Source: a virus
Reading direction: 5' to 3' (one strand)
Length of the DNA stretch: 64,000 bases
IMG/VR virus record: IMGVR_UViG_3300031578_000002
Location: 62,001 to 126,000 of that record
Part shown: one piece after another, positions 1-7,707 of the stretch
Layout: each line of letters starts with the position of its first letter
Numbering within the stretch: the stretch's first letter is position 1
Notes under the pieces: generated by a model
Told to the model about the DNA's origin: nothing
What the model saw: the letters and a program-made list of their open reading frames with translations, nothing else
The model's database searches: none
Position numbers and translations under genes: made by a program

Positions 1-2338
1 CATCAAATTTTGTCATAGTAAAATCAGTTTCCCAACCAAATCCATCTAAATTATAATTCATTCCACAATAATATTCGTAAAAATATTTTTGTGTGGAAAA
101 ATCAATTGGTGATATTTGATTTAAAACACTATATAATTCAGCAGCTTTTGAAGGTGCTGGTGTTCCTGACATAAATACTTTTGACATATTCTTGTTCCTG
201 AAGATGTCCTCCTTAAATAGTTTTTTAAAATTTTTGTAGGTATTTGATTTAGTAGATTTTAATCGATGACAATTACTAACTAATATATTATTGGCAAAAT
301 AATTATGATTATCGGCAATTTCTAAATCATATACTTTTTTATTCGATTGACCACATCTTCCAAATTCTCGTCTATTTCCTGATTCCAAAATCTCAATACT
401 CTCCAACCAAACATATTCAATATCTCTGTTTTTCTTTTGTCTAAAAATTTCCATAATTTTCTTTTGTGTGAATTTCCATCCACTTCTATAGCAATTTTTA
501 ATTGAGGTATTGCAATATCTACCGAATAATGAGTTGGTGGTGAAGGTACTATTATTCCCATTTCTTTTAATGGTTTCATTATTGGTGTTGAGAATTCCAT
601 TTCCATATATGTTATTCCAGATATTGCCGAAAAGAGTTTTAATTGCTGTTTTGTTAATTGACCATTCCCACCTCTCGATAGGAAAGTACGACCCCTTGAA
701 GAATTTTTCATTTTCAATAAAGTTTCTTCTGAATACATTGGATTTTTTAATTTCATTCTCATTGAAAGTGCATTTGCTAATTCTGGTCTTTCCTTGTATA
801 CAATTTTTAATGAATTCGATATTTTTACATATGTTTCTTTTGAATGTACCTTTTCTTTTATTTCCACTTGATTCATTCTCCATATTGCAGAACAACTTTT
901 TGAACAAAATTTTCGTGATAATCTTTTTTTTGCTTGAAATTCTTTCCCACAAATTGGGCATGTTATATTCAATAGGGGTGATATGTTTCCATTCAATTCT
1001 TTCGTTATTGCTATTTTCTTCGCATTTTCTTTGGCGGTATATTTTGTCGAACAAGCTTTTGAACATAAAACATGCTCTTTTCTTTTTTTCTGAAATTCCT
1101 TCTGACAGTGTAAACATTTTACTATTGGCAATGATGGAATTTTTTTCAATTCCCATCTTTTTCTCATTGAGCATGTCGTTGAGCAAAACATTTTTTTTGT
1201 ATTTTCTTTTGTTTGAAATTCTATTCCACAACATTGACATAATCTTACGATAATTTGTGGTTTTATTCTTCCCCCTTTTGATAAAATTTTCCCCATATTT
1301 AAAATCTTTAATTGGTATATATTCATTTTTTTCGATAGAAAAAAATTTATGTTCAGGTGTACATTCAATAATTTCACCATTTGATAATTTTACTCTAATT
1401 ATAGTTTTATATCCATTATATAAATACCTATTAATTGATTTTGCTTCAATTTTTTTTAGACTATGATTATAGCTCAAAATTTTAACATTTAATTTATTTT
1501 CAACAATATCCCCGATTTTAATTTTACCAACATTAGTATCTATTAATGTATCATATGTAAAACATTCGTCACTGATAAGACAATCTATTTTACCTATATT
1601 TAATTTTTCGAATTTACTTTTTACTTTATTAAAATCGGATGAATTAAAATACTCATAATTGGTAATAATATATTTAGCGTCTTCGATACTACATGTATTT
1701 TTCTTACCAATAATATGTGCTTTAGAATATGTGAATTTCTCGACTTCATTATAATAATTAAATTTTAATGAATTGGGGGTTATAACAAAAACCTTATTAA
1801 ATGGATTCATTTCACAATATGCAATGGAGATTACAGTTTTACCAGTCCCCATATCGAGTGCCAATAACGCATTTCTAACCACATTTAAGAACATAACACT
1901 TACAATCTGATGTGGATAAAGTTTTATGTTTGGTTTTAAAAATTTATGTACTTGTTCCGAATATTCCTCATATGTTTCTTCAAGTTCTTGTTTATATTTA
2001 ACCCAATGTTCTTTTTTTACATTTAATTCAGCAATAAATTTACGTTTTGCCTCTTCAGCAATTTCAAGTTTTTTTATTTGTTCAATAAATATCTTACGGC
2101 TATCTTCATTACCAAAATCGAAATGAATTTTATTTGATCCTTTATATCTTTTTATTAATAAAAATAATGAAAGCGTTGAAATTTCCCAAACCATCATGCC
2201 TGCATTCCATTTACGTGTGTCTTCAGGGAGTTCTTTTATTCTTTGAGTGATTTGATCATTTATTGGAAACCTAAGATAATACCAATGTCTTTTTGATATT
2301 CTTTCACAATGTACTACGAAAATATTATTGACTTGCAT
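1..2338 (-). CDS. SNF2-type DNA helicase with intein, 3' end outside the window
   Basis: Superfamily 2 helicase of the SNF2 type, probably acting in phage DNA repair, recombination or replication restart (the job UvsW does in T4; that link is inference). The reading frame starts at ATG 2338-2336 and is open to base 1, so the C-terminal helicase lobe lies outside the window. Visible motifs are Walker A (LDMGTGKT, about residue 165), a motif Ia-like stretch VITPNSLKFNYY, motif II ISDE-CH reconstituted across the intein, and motif III-like SGTPAPS. An N-terminal region of about 140 residues precedes the helicase core. An intein interrupts motif II between DE and CH. The upstream neighbour (2396) is on the same strand. 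The frame stays open through the overlapping endonuclease gene at 322-1380, which argues that the helicase is made from one message and matured by protein splicing. Confidence 0.85.
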   Translation of the reverse strand, partial: MQVNNIFVVHCERISKRHWYYLRFPINDQITQRIKELPEDTRKWNAGMMVWEISTLSLFLLIKRYKGSNKIHFDFGNEDSRKIFIEQIKKLEIAEEAKRKFIAELNVKKEHWVKYKQELEETYEEYSEQVHKFLKPNIKLYPHQIVSVMFLNVVRNALLALDMGTGKTVISIAYCEMNPFNKVFVITPNSLKFNYYNEVEKFTYSKAHIIGKKNTCSIEDAKYIITNYEYFNSSDFNKVKSKFEKLNIGKIDCLISDECFTYDTLIDTNVGKIKIGDIVENKLNVKILSYNHSLKKIEAKSINRYLYNGYKTIIRVKLSNGEIIECTPEHKFFSIEKNEYIPIKDFKYGENFIKRGKNKTTNYRKIMSMLWNRISNKRKYKKNVLLNDMLNEKKMGIEKNSIIANSKMFTLSEGISEKKKRACFMFKSLFDKIYRQRKCEENSNNERIEWKHITPIEYNMPNLWERISSKKKIITKILFKKLFCNMENESSGNKRKGTFKRNICKNIEFIKNCIQGKTRISKCTFNENEIKKSNVFRRNFIENEKFFKGSYFPIERWEWSINKTAIKTLFGNIWNNIYGNGILNTNNETIKRNGNNSTFTTNSLFGRYCNTSIKNCYRSGWKFTQKKIMEIFRQKKNRDIEYVWLESIEILESGNRREFGRCGQSNKKVYDLEIADNHNYFANNILVSNCHRLKSTKSNTYKNFKKLFKEDIFRNKNMSKVFMSGTPAPSKAAELYSVLNQISPIDFSTQKYFYEYYCGMNYNLDGFGWETDFTMTKFD
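272..1564 (-). other. Intein (431 codons) in motif II of the SNF2 helicase
   Basis: In-frame protein intron. It begins with Cys1 (codon 1564-1562) in block A, CFTYDTLIDTNVGKIKIGDI. Block B is GEIIECTPEHKF with the usual T-x-x-H. Block F/G is VYDLEIADNHNYFANNIL followed by VSN, ending in Asn (274-272) with Cys+1 of the C-extein next. This is a standard class 1 layout (Cys1, Asn, Cys+1). The host motif becomes DECH after splicing. Between block B and block F lie about 340 codons with no recognisable domain in this frame; that DNA encodes a homing endonuclease in another frame (322-1380). Splicing itself is inferred from the intact terminal motifs. Confidence 0.88.
322..1380 (-). CDS. EDxHD (Vsr-like) homing endonuclease overlapping the intein frame
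   Basis: A 352-codon gene nested inside the intein, read in the other frame from the helicase. Three zinc-knuckle units (CQCC..CSTTC, CLHC..CSKAC, CPIC..CSKSC, about residues 48-160) precede a C-terminal nuclease domain with VDIAIPQLKIAIEVDGNSH and a following Asp-Lys-Arg. This matches the EDxHD family related to Vsr/DUF559 nucleases, known from phage introns and fractured split-intein loci. The upstream ATG lies in intein block B and the TAG falls inside block F, so the gene exactly replaces the usual in-frame endonuclease domain. The true start may be an internal ATG (about 1326 or 1296), since the first 40 codons overlap conserved intein sequence. Likely role: homing of the intein into empty helicase alleles. 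Confidence 0.85.
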   Translation of the reverse strand: MVKLLNVHLNINFFLSKKMNIYQLKILNMGKILSKGGRIKPQIIVRLCQCCGIEFQTKENTKKMFCSTTCSMRKRWELKKIPSLPIVKCLHCQKEFQKKRKEHVLCSKACSTKYTAKENAKKIAITKELNGNISPLLNITCPICGKEFQAKKRLSRKFCSKSCSAIWRMNQVEIKEKVHSKETYVKISNSLKIVYKERPELANALSMRMKLKNPMYSEETLLKMKNSSRGRTFLSRGGNGQLTKQQLKLFSAISGITYMEMEFSTPIMKPLKEMGIIVPSPPTHYSVDIAIPQLKIAIEVDGNSHKRKLWKFLDKRKTEILNMFGWRVLRFWNQEIDENLEDVVNRIKKYMI

Positions 2339-2395
2339 ATTTACATGATATTATGCAAATATAATCAGAATAATTAGAATGTCAACGAAAATATT

Positions 2396-2809
2396 TTAAA
2401 TAACTGTTGTTTTTGTTATTGTGTCGGTAATAACGATATTAATTTGACCATCAACAGGCAATTTTATTTGACCGCATTCATCACCTAAAAAGTCAATTGC
2501 AAACTCGCCTGAGTATCGACCTGATTTAGCTGTTTGTGTTGATTTAAATTTATATGTTAACGTATATTTTTCCTCATCAGGAAATAATTCTCTGTTGGTA
2601 TTAATGACTAAACTTGCAGGTACGTTAGCAATACGATATCGCCCAGTTTCCGTATTTATCATTGAGAATGTAATTGCAACATTATCAAGCATATCATCGG
2701 TAATGTCATATTGCTGTCGAACTTGTTGAAGCAATGGATATTTTAATTCGGGTAAAGTACTGTCTTTTTTTATAAAGAAATTTTTTATATTAAATGTTGA
2801 GTAATTCAT
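2396..2809 (-). CDS. Hypothetical beta-rich virion-type protein (137 aa)
   Basis: Not firmly recognised. The protein looks beta-rich: a segment about possible interactions of type ITFSMINTETGRYRI is followed by YTLTYKFKSTQTAKSGRYSG, EFAIDFLGDE and a closing LPVDGQINIVITD. That general pattern (small polar beta-sandwich with a stepwise strand order) resembles N-terminal domains of baseplate upper proteins (BppU-like), a weak analogy only. No signal peptide or membrane segment. It sits between the helicase gene and a small membrane protein, all on the minus strand. A tail or baseplate accessory protein is the most likely identity, but this is inference from style and position. Confidence 0.5.
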   Translation of the reverse strand: MNYSTFNIKNFFIKKDSTLPELKYPLLQQVRQQYDITDDMLDNVAITFSMINTETGRYRIANVPASLVINTNRELFPDEEKYTLTYKFKSTQTAKSGRYSGEFAIDFLGDECGQIKLPVDGQINIVITDTITKTTVI

Positions 2810-2834
2810 TTATTTGTTGTTAATTATTCTACTG

Positions 2835-3212
2835 TTATTGCCTGTCAATTTCTGACATTAATTTTTCTCTATTGCCGCCAATTAAATTGTTCCTTTTCTT
2901 TAGTGTTGCAGCAATTCCATCGCCAATTAAACCCAATTCTAGTGAATCTATTTCCTCAAAAGAATGTCCGGTAAAACCAGTGTAAAATTTAAATAATACA
3001 TATGAACATAATATTGTCGTTAAATATCTGCGCCAATTATCATGAAACCAAAAGTGCCAACTCCATTTTTTTGGCGTGTTTGTACTATTCATATCACGAC
3101 CACTTGTTTCTGTTAGTCCATATATTATATATCCAATAATAAAATACCACGCATATCCAAATAATTGATTTCCAGTGTAATCTCCAAATATTGTTTTTAT
3201 TATTTCGTTCAT
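2835..3212 (-). CDS. Small membrane protein, possible holin (125 aa)
   Basis: Two hydrophobic segments are clear: LFGYAWYFIIGYIIYGL (about residues 17-33) and YLTTILCSYVLFKFY (about 62-77), separated by a polar Trp/His-rich loop (KKWSWHFWFHDNWRR). A weaker amphipathic stretch, LGLIGDGIAATL, follows, and the C-terminus is charged. Size, topology and basic tail fit a phage holin or another inner-membrane protein, but no lysis enzyme is adjacent, so the function is a guess. A copy of the GTATTTATA element lies 14 nt upstream of the ATG, suggesting expression late in infection. Confidence 0.55.
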   Translation of the reverse strand: MNEIIKTIFGDYTGNQLFGYAWYFIIGYIIYGLTETSGRDMNSTNTPKKWSWHFWFHDNWRRYLTTILCSYVLFKFYTGFTGHSFEEIDSLELGLIGDGIAATLKKRNNLIGGNREKLMSEIDRQ

Positions 3213-3226
3213 ATTATTACTTTTTC

Positions 3227-3235
3227 TATAAATAC
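3227..3235 (-). promoter_or_regulatory. Putative late promoter element GTATTTATA
   Basis: Coding-strand GTATTTATA (TATAAATAC on the plus strand) 14 nt upstream of the ATG of the membrane protein gene at 2835-3212. It belongs to the recurring set described in the findings. Confidence 0.55.
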
Positions 3236-3250
3236 AATTTAATTTTAATT

Positions 3251-3391
3251 CTAAGTATAAAATGGAAAATTCTTATCTTTTGTTCCCATAACGCCATTTG
3301 ATTGATAATGAATATCTACTAAAATGATAAATGGCTCATTAGTACTACCAGCTGGAGCACCACTTAATAAATCAATTGTGAATGTTGCCAT
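3251..3391 (-). CDS. Small hypothetical protein (46 aa)
   Basis: A short open frame, MATFTIDLLSGAPAGSTNEP and onward, ending in TAG at 3253-3251. It is preceded by its own copy of the GTATTTAT element 17 nt upstream and followed by the next gene after about 40 nt, so its spacing matches the neighbouring real genes. Amino-acid composition is ordinary and polar; no membrane segment or known domain. A small virion or accessory protein is possible. Confidence 0.5.
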   Translation of the reverse strand: MATFTIDLLSGAPAGSTNEPFIILVDIHYQSNGVMGTKDKNFPFYT

Positions 3392-3408
3392 CGGTCATCT
3401 CTTTAATA

Positions 3409-3416
3409 ATAAATAC
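3409..3416 (-). promoter_or_regulatory. Putative late promoter element GTATTTAT
   Basis: Coding-strand GTATTTATT, 17 nt upstream of the 46-aa gene at 3251-3391. It lies at the downstream edge of the IS607-type insertion. Confidence 0.45.
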
Positions 3417-3556
3417 TGAATATTTTTGAAATCAACTAAAGTTATTTTAAATTAAAAATGAAGCAAATTTACTTTATTTTTCAATACTTTTTACAACCAT
3501 CTGTTAAATATATATGTAATTATGAATTAAACAGTAATTAATAATATGTAATTATA

Positions 3557-4834
3557 TTACCAATTTATAGTCGAAACTATTGGCGATACTGCAATCACCT
3601 CTATTCCATTATTAACAATCATTTTGCCAATATTTGGAACTGCTTTTCTTAATATGTTTAATGAACCATTTAAATCTGCATTAATTAACCCACCAGATTT
3701 TGATTTAAATAGTCCCCGTTTCACCCTACTACCACAATATATCTCATGCTTACATATTTCTTCATTATCAATAAAACTACATTTTGATGTGTAACTCTCT
3801 TCATTAACCATTACTGTAATTCCTTCTAATTTAGCTTTATACAATAGCATTTCAATAAACCTACTATGTGGTATATTAACGAAATTTTGATTATTCCTTT
3901 TTCCAATATTTATATCTTGCTTCCACTCCCTATTATTACCAATTATTATGGTATTAATATTGTTGAATACTAAATGATTTATAATATATCGGCTTGATTT
4001 GTGCAAATAATCATTTATCTTATTATTTCTTTTATTGGTTAAATTATTTATTCTTTTGCTTGTCTTTAATTGTATTTTTTCTCCCCTTTTATTAGTATAA
4101 TGATTTAAATCGGATTTAAATTTACCCATTTTTTTATTGTAATACTGATTAATTGATTTCAACGGTTTACCGTTTATTATGATTGGTTTTATTACATTAC
4201 TTCCGATACAAGCTAGATTATTTAATCCCAAATCTATTGAGCAATATCTATTATTGTTCTCTTTTAATTTATTTTCTTGTTTCTCATAAACAACTTCAAC
4301 CACATAATGATTACCTTTAGGTATTATTCTACATTGTTTTAACGTATTAATATTTACGTTAGTTTTAATTTTTATGTTTGTTTTAGATAGTTTAATTATA
4401 TTATTTTTTATTTCTGTTTTAGATATGCTACCTAATTCATATATTACTGGATATCTGCCATTTTTATCTTTATATGATGGCAAACTAGGTTTACCCCTAT
4501 ATTTAGACTTATTTCTTGAGTAATCCTTAATTGTAGCAAAAAATGATTTCCAATTTTTATCTAATGACATTAGTGTTTGATTCGATACTTTTCTTGGTAA
4601 TCGAACATAATCACAATCATTTGTATTAATCATTAATTTATTAATATCATAATAATTAAAATAATTAGCATGTTCAATTAAACCCAATTGTTTATCTCCG
4701 CTTGATTTAATAAATTCTTGTCTTACAATATAATTAGCCCTATTATATAAATTTTTTGATAAAAAACATAATTTATCCATTTCACAATAAAATGGATTTG
4801 ATTTTTTAATAATATGTTTTTCAGTTAAAATCAT
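3557..4834 (-). CDS. tnpB: TnpB RNA-guided nuclease homologue, IS607 type (425 aa)
   Basis: RuvC-fold TnpB of the subgroup found with IS607. Conserved parts seen: SIDLGLNNLACIG (first catalytic Asp, about residue 200), GNNREWKQDINIGKRNNQNF, then EESYTSKCSF (catalytic Glu) and NADLNGSLNILRK (last catalytic Asp). The zinc-binding loop between the last two looks reduced (one Cys before and two around KHEIYCG), as is common in this subgroup. Length is normal and the triad is intact, so activity is plausible. The family cuts DNA guided by an omega RNA transcribed from the element end, which would lie around 3440-3600 here. It starts 2 nt after the recombinase stop, indicating translational coupling. 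Confidence 0.88.
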   Translation of the reverse strand: MILTEKHIIKKSNPFYCEMDKLCFLSKNLYNRANYIVRQEFIKSSGDKQLGLIEHANYFNYYDINKLMINTNDCDYVRLPRKVSNQTLMSLDKNWKSFFATIKDYSRNKSKYRGKPSLPSYKDKNGRYPVIYELGSISKTEIKNNIIKLSKTNIKIKTNVNINTLKQCRIIPKGNHYVVEVVYEKQENKLKENNNRYCSIDLGLNNLACIGSNVIKPIIINGKPLKSINQYYNKKMGKFKSDLNHYTNKRGEKIQLKTSKRINNLTNKRNNKINDYLHKSSRYIINHLVFNNINTIIIGNNREWKQDINIGKRNNQNFVNIPHSRFIEMLLYKAKLEGITVMVNEESYTSKCSFIDNEEICKHEIYCGSRVKRGLFKSKSGGLINADLNGSLNILRKAVPNIGKMIVNNGIEVIAVSPIVSTINW

Positions 4835-4836
4835 GG

Positions 4837-5415
4837 TTATGATTCAATAAATTTAATAATTTCTTCTTTATTTTTCTTTTTTCTTAAGCCATACATTCTA
4901 GCAGAAAATGAATAGAATATTGAAATCATATCGTTTAATAAATCTTGTTTATCAACATCAACATGATTTATAATAACAATTTTTTTACCTTTTAGACTTA
5001 AAAATAATGATATATAATTAAAACCAAATCTAGTTAATCTATCTTTATTTTCAATAATTATAATATCCCAATCATTTCTAATTAACAATTTATTTAATTT
5101 AGGTCTATTATCATTCATACCCGAAGCAATTTCTTTAATTTCATCAATAACCACATAGCCATTATTGATTGCAAAATTTCTAATTCTGTTAAGTTGATAA
5201 TCTAATTCTTTTTTTCTATCATTATTAGATACTCTTGCATAGAGTATAGCATTAGTTTGATTATTAACTTCAGGAAATAATGGAATTTTAACATGATTAG
5301 TTTCATCTAAAAAAGCGTTTTTTATTTTACCTGCATTGAATCTATTCCATGCCGTTTTATACGTAACTGAATTTTCTTTAGCATATTCAGATAATTTTTT
5401 ATAAATTTGTTGCAT
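4837..5415 (-). CDS. tnpA: IS607-type serine recombinase TnpA (192 aa)
   Basis: Small serine recombinase with an N-terminal MerR-like helix-turn-helix (LSEYAKENSVTYKTAWNRFN) followed by the resolvase domain. The catalytic segment reads AILYARVSNNDRKKELDYQL, with Ser after ARV as the nucleophile. Later family motifs are EIASGMNDNRPKLNKLL and IIIENKDRLTRFGF. The HTH-first order and size are typical of IS607 transposases, which move via a circular intermediate with little target specificity. The gene appears complete. A GTATTTATT element lies about 20 nt upstream of the ATG. Confidence 0.9.
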   Translation of the reverse strand: MQQIYKKLSEYAKENSVTYKTAWNRFNAGKIKNAFLDETNHVKIPLFPEVNNQTNAILYARVSNNDRKKELDYQLNRIRNFAINNGYVVIDEIKEIASGMNDNRPKLNKLLIRNDWDIIIIENKDRLTRFGFNYISLFLSLKGKKIVIINHVDVDKQDLLNDMISIFYSFSARMYGLRKKKNKEEIIKFIES

Positions 5416-5436
5416 ATGACAATTACAATTAAAGTA

Positions 5437-5444
5437 ATAAATAC
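5437..5444 (-). promoter_or_regulatory. Putative promoter element GTATTTATT
   Basis: Coding-strand GTATTTATT about 20 nt upstream of the recombinase ATG. Interesting because the gene belongs to an insertion element rather than to the phage core; it may be coincidental in AT-rich DNA. Confidence 0.35.
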
Positions 5445-5541
5445 TATCAATATGGAAAAAGTTTCAATATAATGGAATAAATTTACATAATATTTATAAC
5501 TTGTAATTAACACCTTATTCAACATTTGTAATTAATTATAA

Positions 5542-5610
5542 TTAATAGTGTTTTCCAACCATACTTCCAGCCATTTTTACGATTCCAGATGATAATCTTA
5601 TTATTGACAT
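5542..5610 (-). CDS. Very short ORF next to the insertion, possibly a truncated gene
   Basis: Frame MSIIRLSSGIVKMAGSMVGK followed by His-Tyr and TAA. It starts just downstream of the LamG-like gene's stop (5615) and stops right where the IS607 element appears to begin. The spacing suggests the 5' end of a small phage gene cut by the insertion. I found no matching 3' part on the other side near 3440, so a natural 22-residue peptide or chance ORF cannot be excluded. Confidence 0.3.
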   Translation of the reverse strand: MSIIRLSSGIVKMAGSMVGKHY

Positions 5611-5614
5611 AATT

Positions 5615-6949
5615 TTAAGGAATTGGAAATTGTTTTATCGTTCCATCAAACTGCCCCCGCATTGGTGGTTCAAATACTTTGTTACCTACTGCGTAGCCTG
5701 TGGGGTCGATTATTGAATCGCCTACTGCTAACAATGGTTCATCAAATAATCCTGCGAAGGTTCCTCCTATAATAGCCATTAAAGGAGTTGAATAATCGAT
5801 GCTTTCAACTTTTATGGCTTGTGTTTGACCGTTAATTAGTAAAAATAGTGTCCCAGAAATTCTAATAAAGCAATAATATTTATATCCAGTAAGCGTCTGA
5901 GAGGCATACGTTTTGATTAAATTTGTTTCAAAATAGTCGTTTGTAGAATCCTTACCTATTTTTATATCCGTTCCAAATCGCAAAATAACTGCATCAGCTG
6001 TTGGATTAGCCCAAAATCCTATAAAAAAATCAGATATTCCAAATGAGTAAGTATTTGTACTTTGCAATACCTGACCACCAGCAAATAGTAGCCCTGTTTT
6101 AGTCCATTTGGGTTTATTTGTTGAATATGTAAAAACATCAGTGCCTATACTACACTTAATACTTGTAATATTATCGTTCACATCAATAATCACTCCGTCC
6201 AAAAATTTACTGCTTAAAAAGAACTCTTTTAAACCGTCTGCTTTGTAACGTTTAAAGTGTGTGAATTTTTCTTTATATAACTTTGGAATGTCATTTTTTA
6301 AAATTCTGAAACTACTATCAATTGAATGAATTTGGAAGTTATCCATTATTGCCTCGCCGTAGCTGTTGAAGCCATCCCACCCAAAAATCTGTAAGTTATT
6401 TGTGATTCTTATTTTATTAGAATCAGTTGAAAAAATATAATACTGCACCACTCCATCTATGGCGGCAAAATAATTTGCACTATAAATAATACCATCAACA
6501 GACGTATAAGGTAATTTTCCGAGCATGACTTTAATTGGCACATCAAGTCTATCAATAACTCCTGAACTAAATGAGAATATATGTGAAAATGTACCCAAAT
6601 TAAATTCAAGTGTGGTTCCATACCGTAACCCAAGATAACCATAAACCGTATCTCGAAAAAACATAAGATACCTGTTGCCGTAATCGATTGATTTAAACTC
6701 AATTTGGAATTGCAATATAAAAAACTCCAGCTGTTGATCGTATGCTCCGCTTGCCCAAACTAAAGGTTTTTCTCCGTCAAATCGGACCCCCTTACCATAT
6801 TCAAACGTAGGCTGCTTATTAACGTCAGTCTGAACAAAAGCAATATTCTGAGCTTTGTCAGTTATTTGACTGACCTTATTTGTCGAATCTTTAAAGATTC
6901 TATTAGGTAGTTGCATGTCAATATCTATATGAAGTAGTATCTTGCTCAT
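5615..6949 (-). CDS. LamG/concanavalin-like tail or surface protein (444 aa)
   Basis: Appears to contain two lectin-like beta-sandwich units. The first (about residues 1-215) has GVRFDGEKPLVWASG, FQIEFKSIDYGNRYLMFF and DNFQIHSIDSSFRIL; the second (about 225-425) has TKTGLLFAGGQVLQ, FFIGFWANPTADAVILRF and LFDEPLLAVGDSIIDPTGY. Such LamG-type units bind carbohydrates and are common in phage receptor-binding and decoration proteins. The ATG overlaps the stop of the previous gene by 4 nt (ATGA), showing a co-translated pair with a second LamG-like gene. Position downstream of the fibre genes supports a distal tail role. Confidence 0.65.
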   Translation of the reverse strand: MSKILLHIDIDMQLPNRIFKDSTNKVSQITDKAQNIAFVQTDVNKQPTFEYGKGVRFDGEKPLVWASGAYDQQLEFFILQFQIEFKSIDYGNRYLMFFRDTVYGYLGLRYGTTLEFNLGTFSHIFSFSSGVIDRLDVPIKVMLGKLPYTSVDGIIYSANYFAAIDGVVQYYIFSTDSNKIRITNNLQIFGWDGFNSYGEAIMDNFQIHSIDSSFRILKNDIPKLYKEKFTHFKRYKADGLKEFFLSSKFLDGVIIDVNDNITSIKCSIGTDVFTYSTNKPKWTKTGLLFAGGQVLQSTNTYSFGISDFFIGFWANPTADAVILRFGTDIKIGKDSTNDYFETNLIKTYASQTLTGYKYYCFIRISGTLFLLINGQTQAIKVESIDYSTPLMAIIGGTFAGLFDEPLLAVGDSIIDPTGYAVGNKVFEPPMRGQFDGTIKQFPIP

Positions 6950-7707
6950 AATAATGTATTTGGATAAGTTGGAGGTGTGAAGACTTGTTCATTTAAACTC
7001 CATTTTAATGCACTTCCATCCCATCCTATTAATGTTGAGTTTTCATACCTAACTTTTAATTCATCAAAATTTCCAACTAAGCAGTCAGAAGTAAACCCTA
7101 TAAGCATTCCAATATGACTTTTAAATGTTTGAGGATTAAATCCGATAACAGAAATTTCACTTTTAACGTAACAAATACGCCCATCAACAAAAGTAGTACA
7201 AACACCATTTTGAAAAGTTATTAAGTTATGTACCCATGTATTTGAGGGGGTTGGATAAAGTGTTGTACCTCTATCTACCCCTAATTGGGCTGACAGTAAA
7301 AATGTTGGTAAAATAGAATACCCATAAGCCCCATTTGCAGTTAAGACAAGAGTAAACGCATTACTACTGTCAGTTGGGTAGTTAGATATATCAAAAAGTC
7401 TTTGCGAAGAGGTAGCTGCGTCAAACTTTACCCAAAACTCCATTATAAAATTCTGAGAATAGTTAAATGGTACACCCTCTAATTGTTCTCCCCCAACATC
7501 GAAGCGCAAACCGTCACCGTTTTCACTTGGAGTACCTATTTTTTGCCTAAACACGTTTGAATTGTAACGGTTCTTAACCTTAGAAACAAGATTGCTCCCA
7601 TCCTTAGTAACACCATAAGAACTGGATATATCAATAATAGGAGGTGTCTTTATTATCTCTCCAGATATATTTCTTATTATCTTATTATCTTGAAGGATTA
7701 GACTCAT
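6946..7707 (-). CDS. LamG/concanavalin-like tail or surface protein (253 aa)
   Basis: Single LamG-type beta-sandwich. Signature stretches are GDGLRFDVGGEQLEGVPF, NFIMEFWVKFDAATSSQRLF, NTWVHNLITFQNGVCTTFVD and LVGNFDELKVRYENSTL, the usual order of strands and the tryptophan/aspartate-rich turns in this fold. Both ends overlap neighbours by 4 nt (ATGA at 7704-7707 and 6946-6949), so three genes form one coupled unit. Likely part of the host-adsorption apparatus; ligand unknown. Confidence 0.65.
   Translation of the reverse strand: MSLILQDNKIIRNISGEIIKTPPIIDISSSYGVTKDGSNLVSKVKNRYNSNVFRQKIGTPSENGDGLRFDVGGEQLEGVPFNYSQNFIMEFWVKFDAATSSQRLFDISNYPTDSSNAFTLVLTANGAYGYSILPTFLLSAQLGVDRGTTLYPTPSNTWVHNLITFQNGVCTTFVDGRICYVKSEISVIGFNPQTFKSHIGMLIGFTSDCLVGNFDELKVRYENSTLIGWDGSALKWSLNEQVFTPPTYPNTLL

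Larger units (their letters stand above)
3440..5541 (-). mobile_element. IS607-family insertion (serine recombinase plus TnpB)
   Basis: Contains both genes of an IS607-type element in the usual order, tnpA then tnpB on the same strand, separated by only 2 nt. Ends are approximate: IS607 elements lack terminal inverted repeats and target duplications, and I could not define the junctions. Both flanks carry short AT-rich repeats around GTAATTA (near 3515-3555 and 5500-5540). Flanking genes are phage virion-type genes, so this is an insertion into the phage genome. Boundaries could be off by about 100 nt. Confidence 0.65.

Noticed and set aside
510-1253. Plus-strand ORF opposite the endonuclease
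   Set aside because: Hydrophobic shadow (Leu/Phe-rich) of Lys/Asn-rich codons on the other strand; no start signal.
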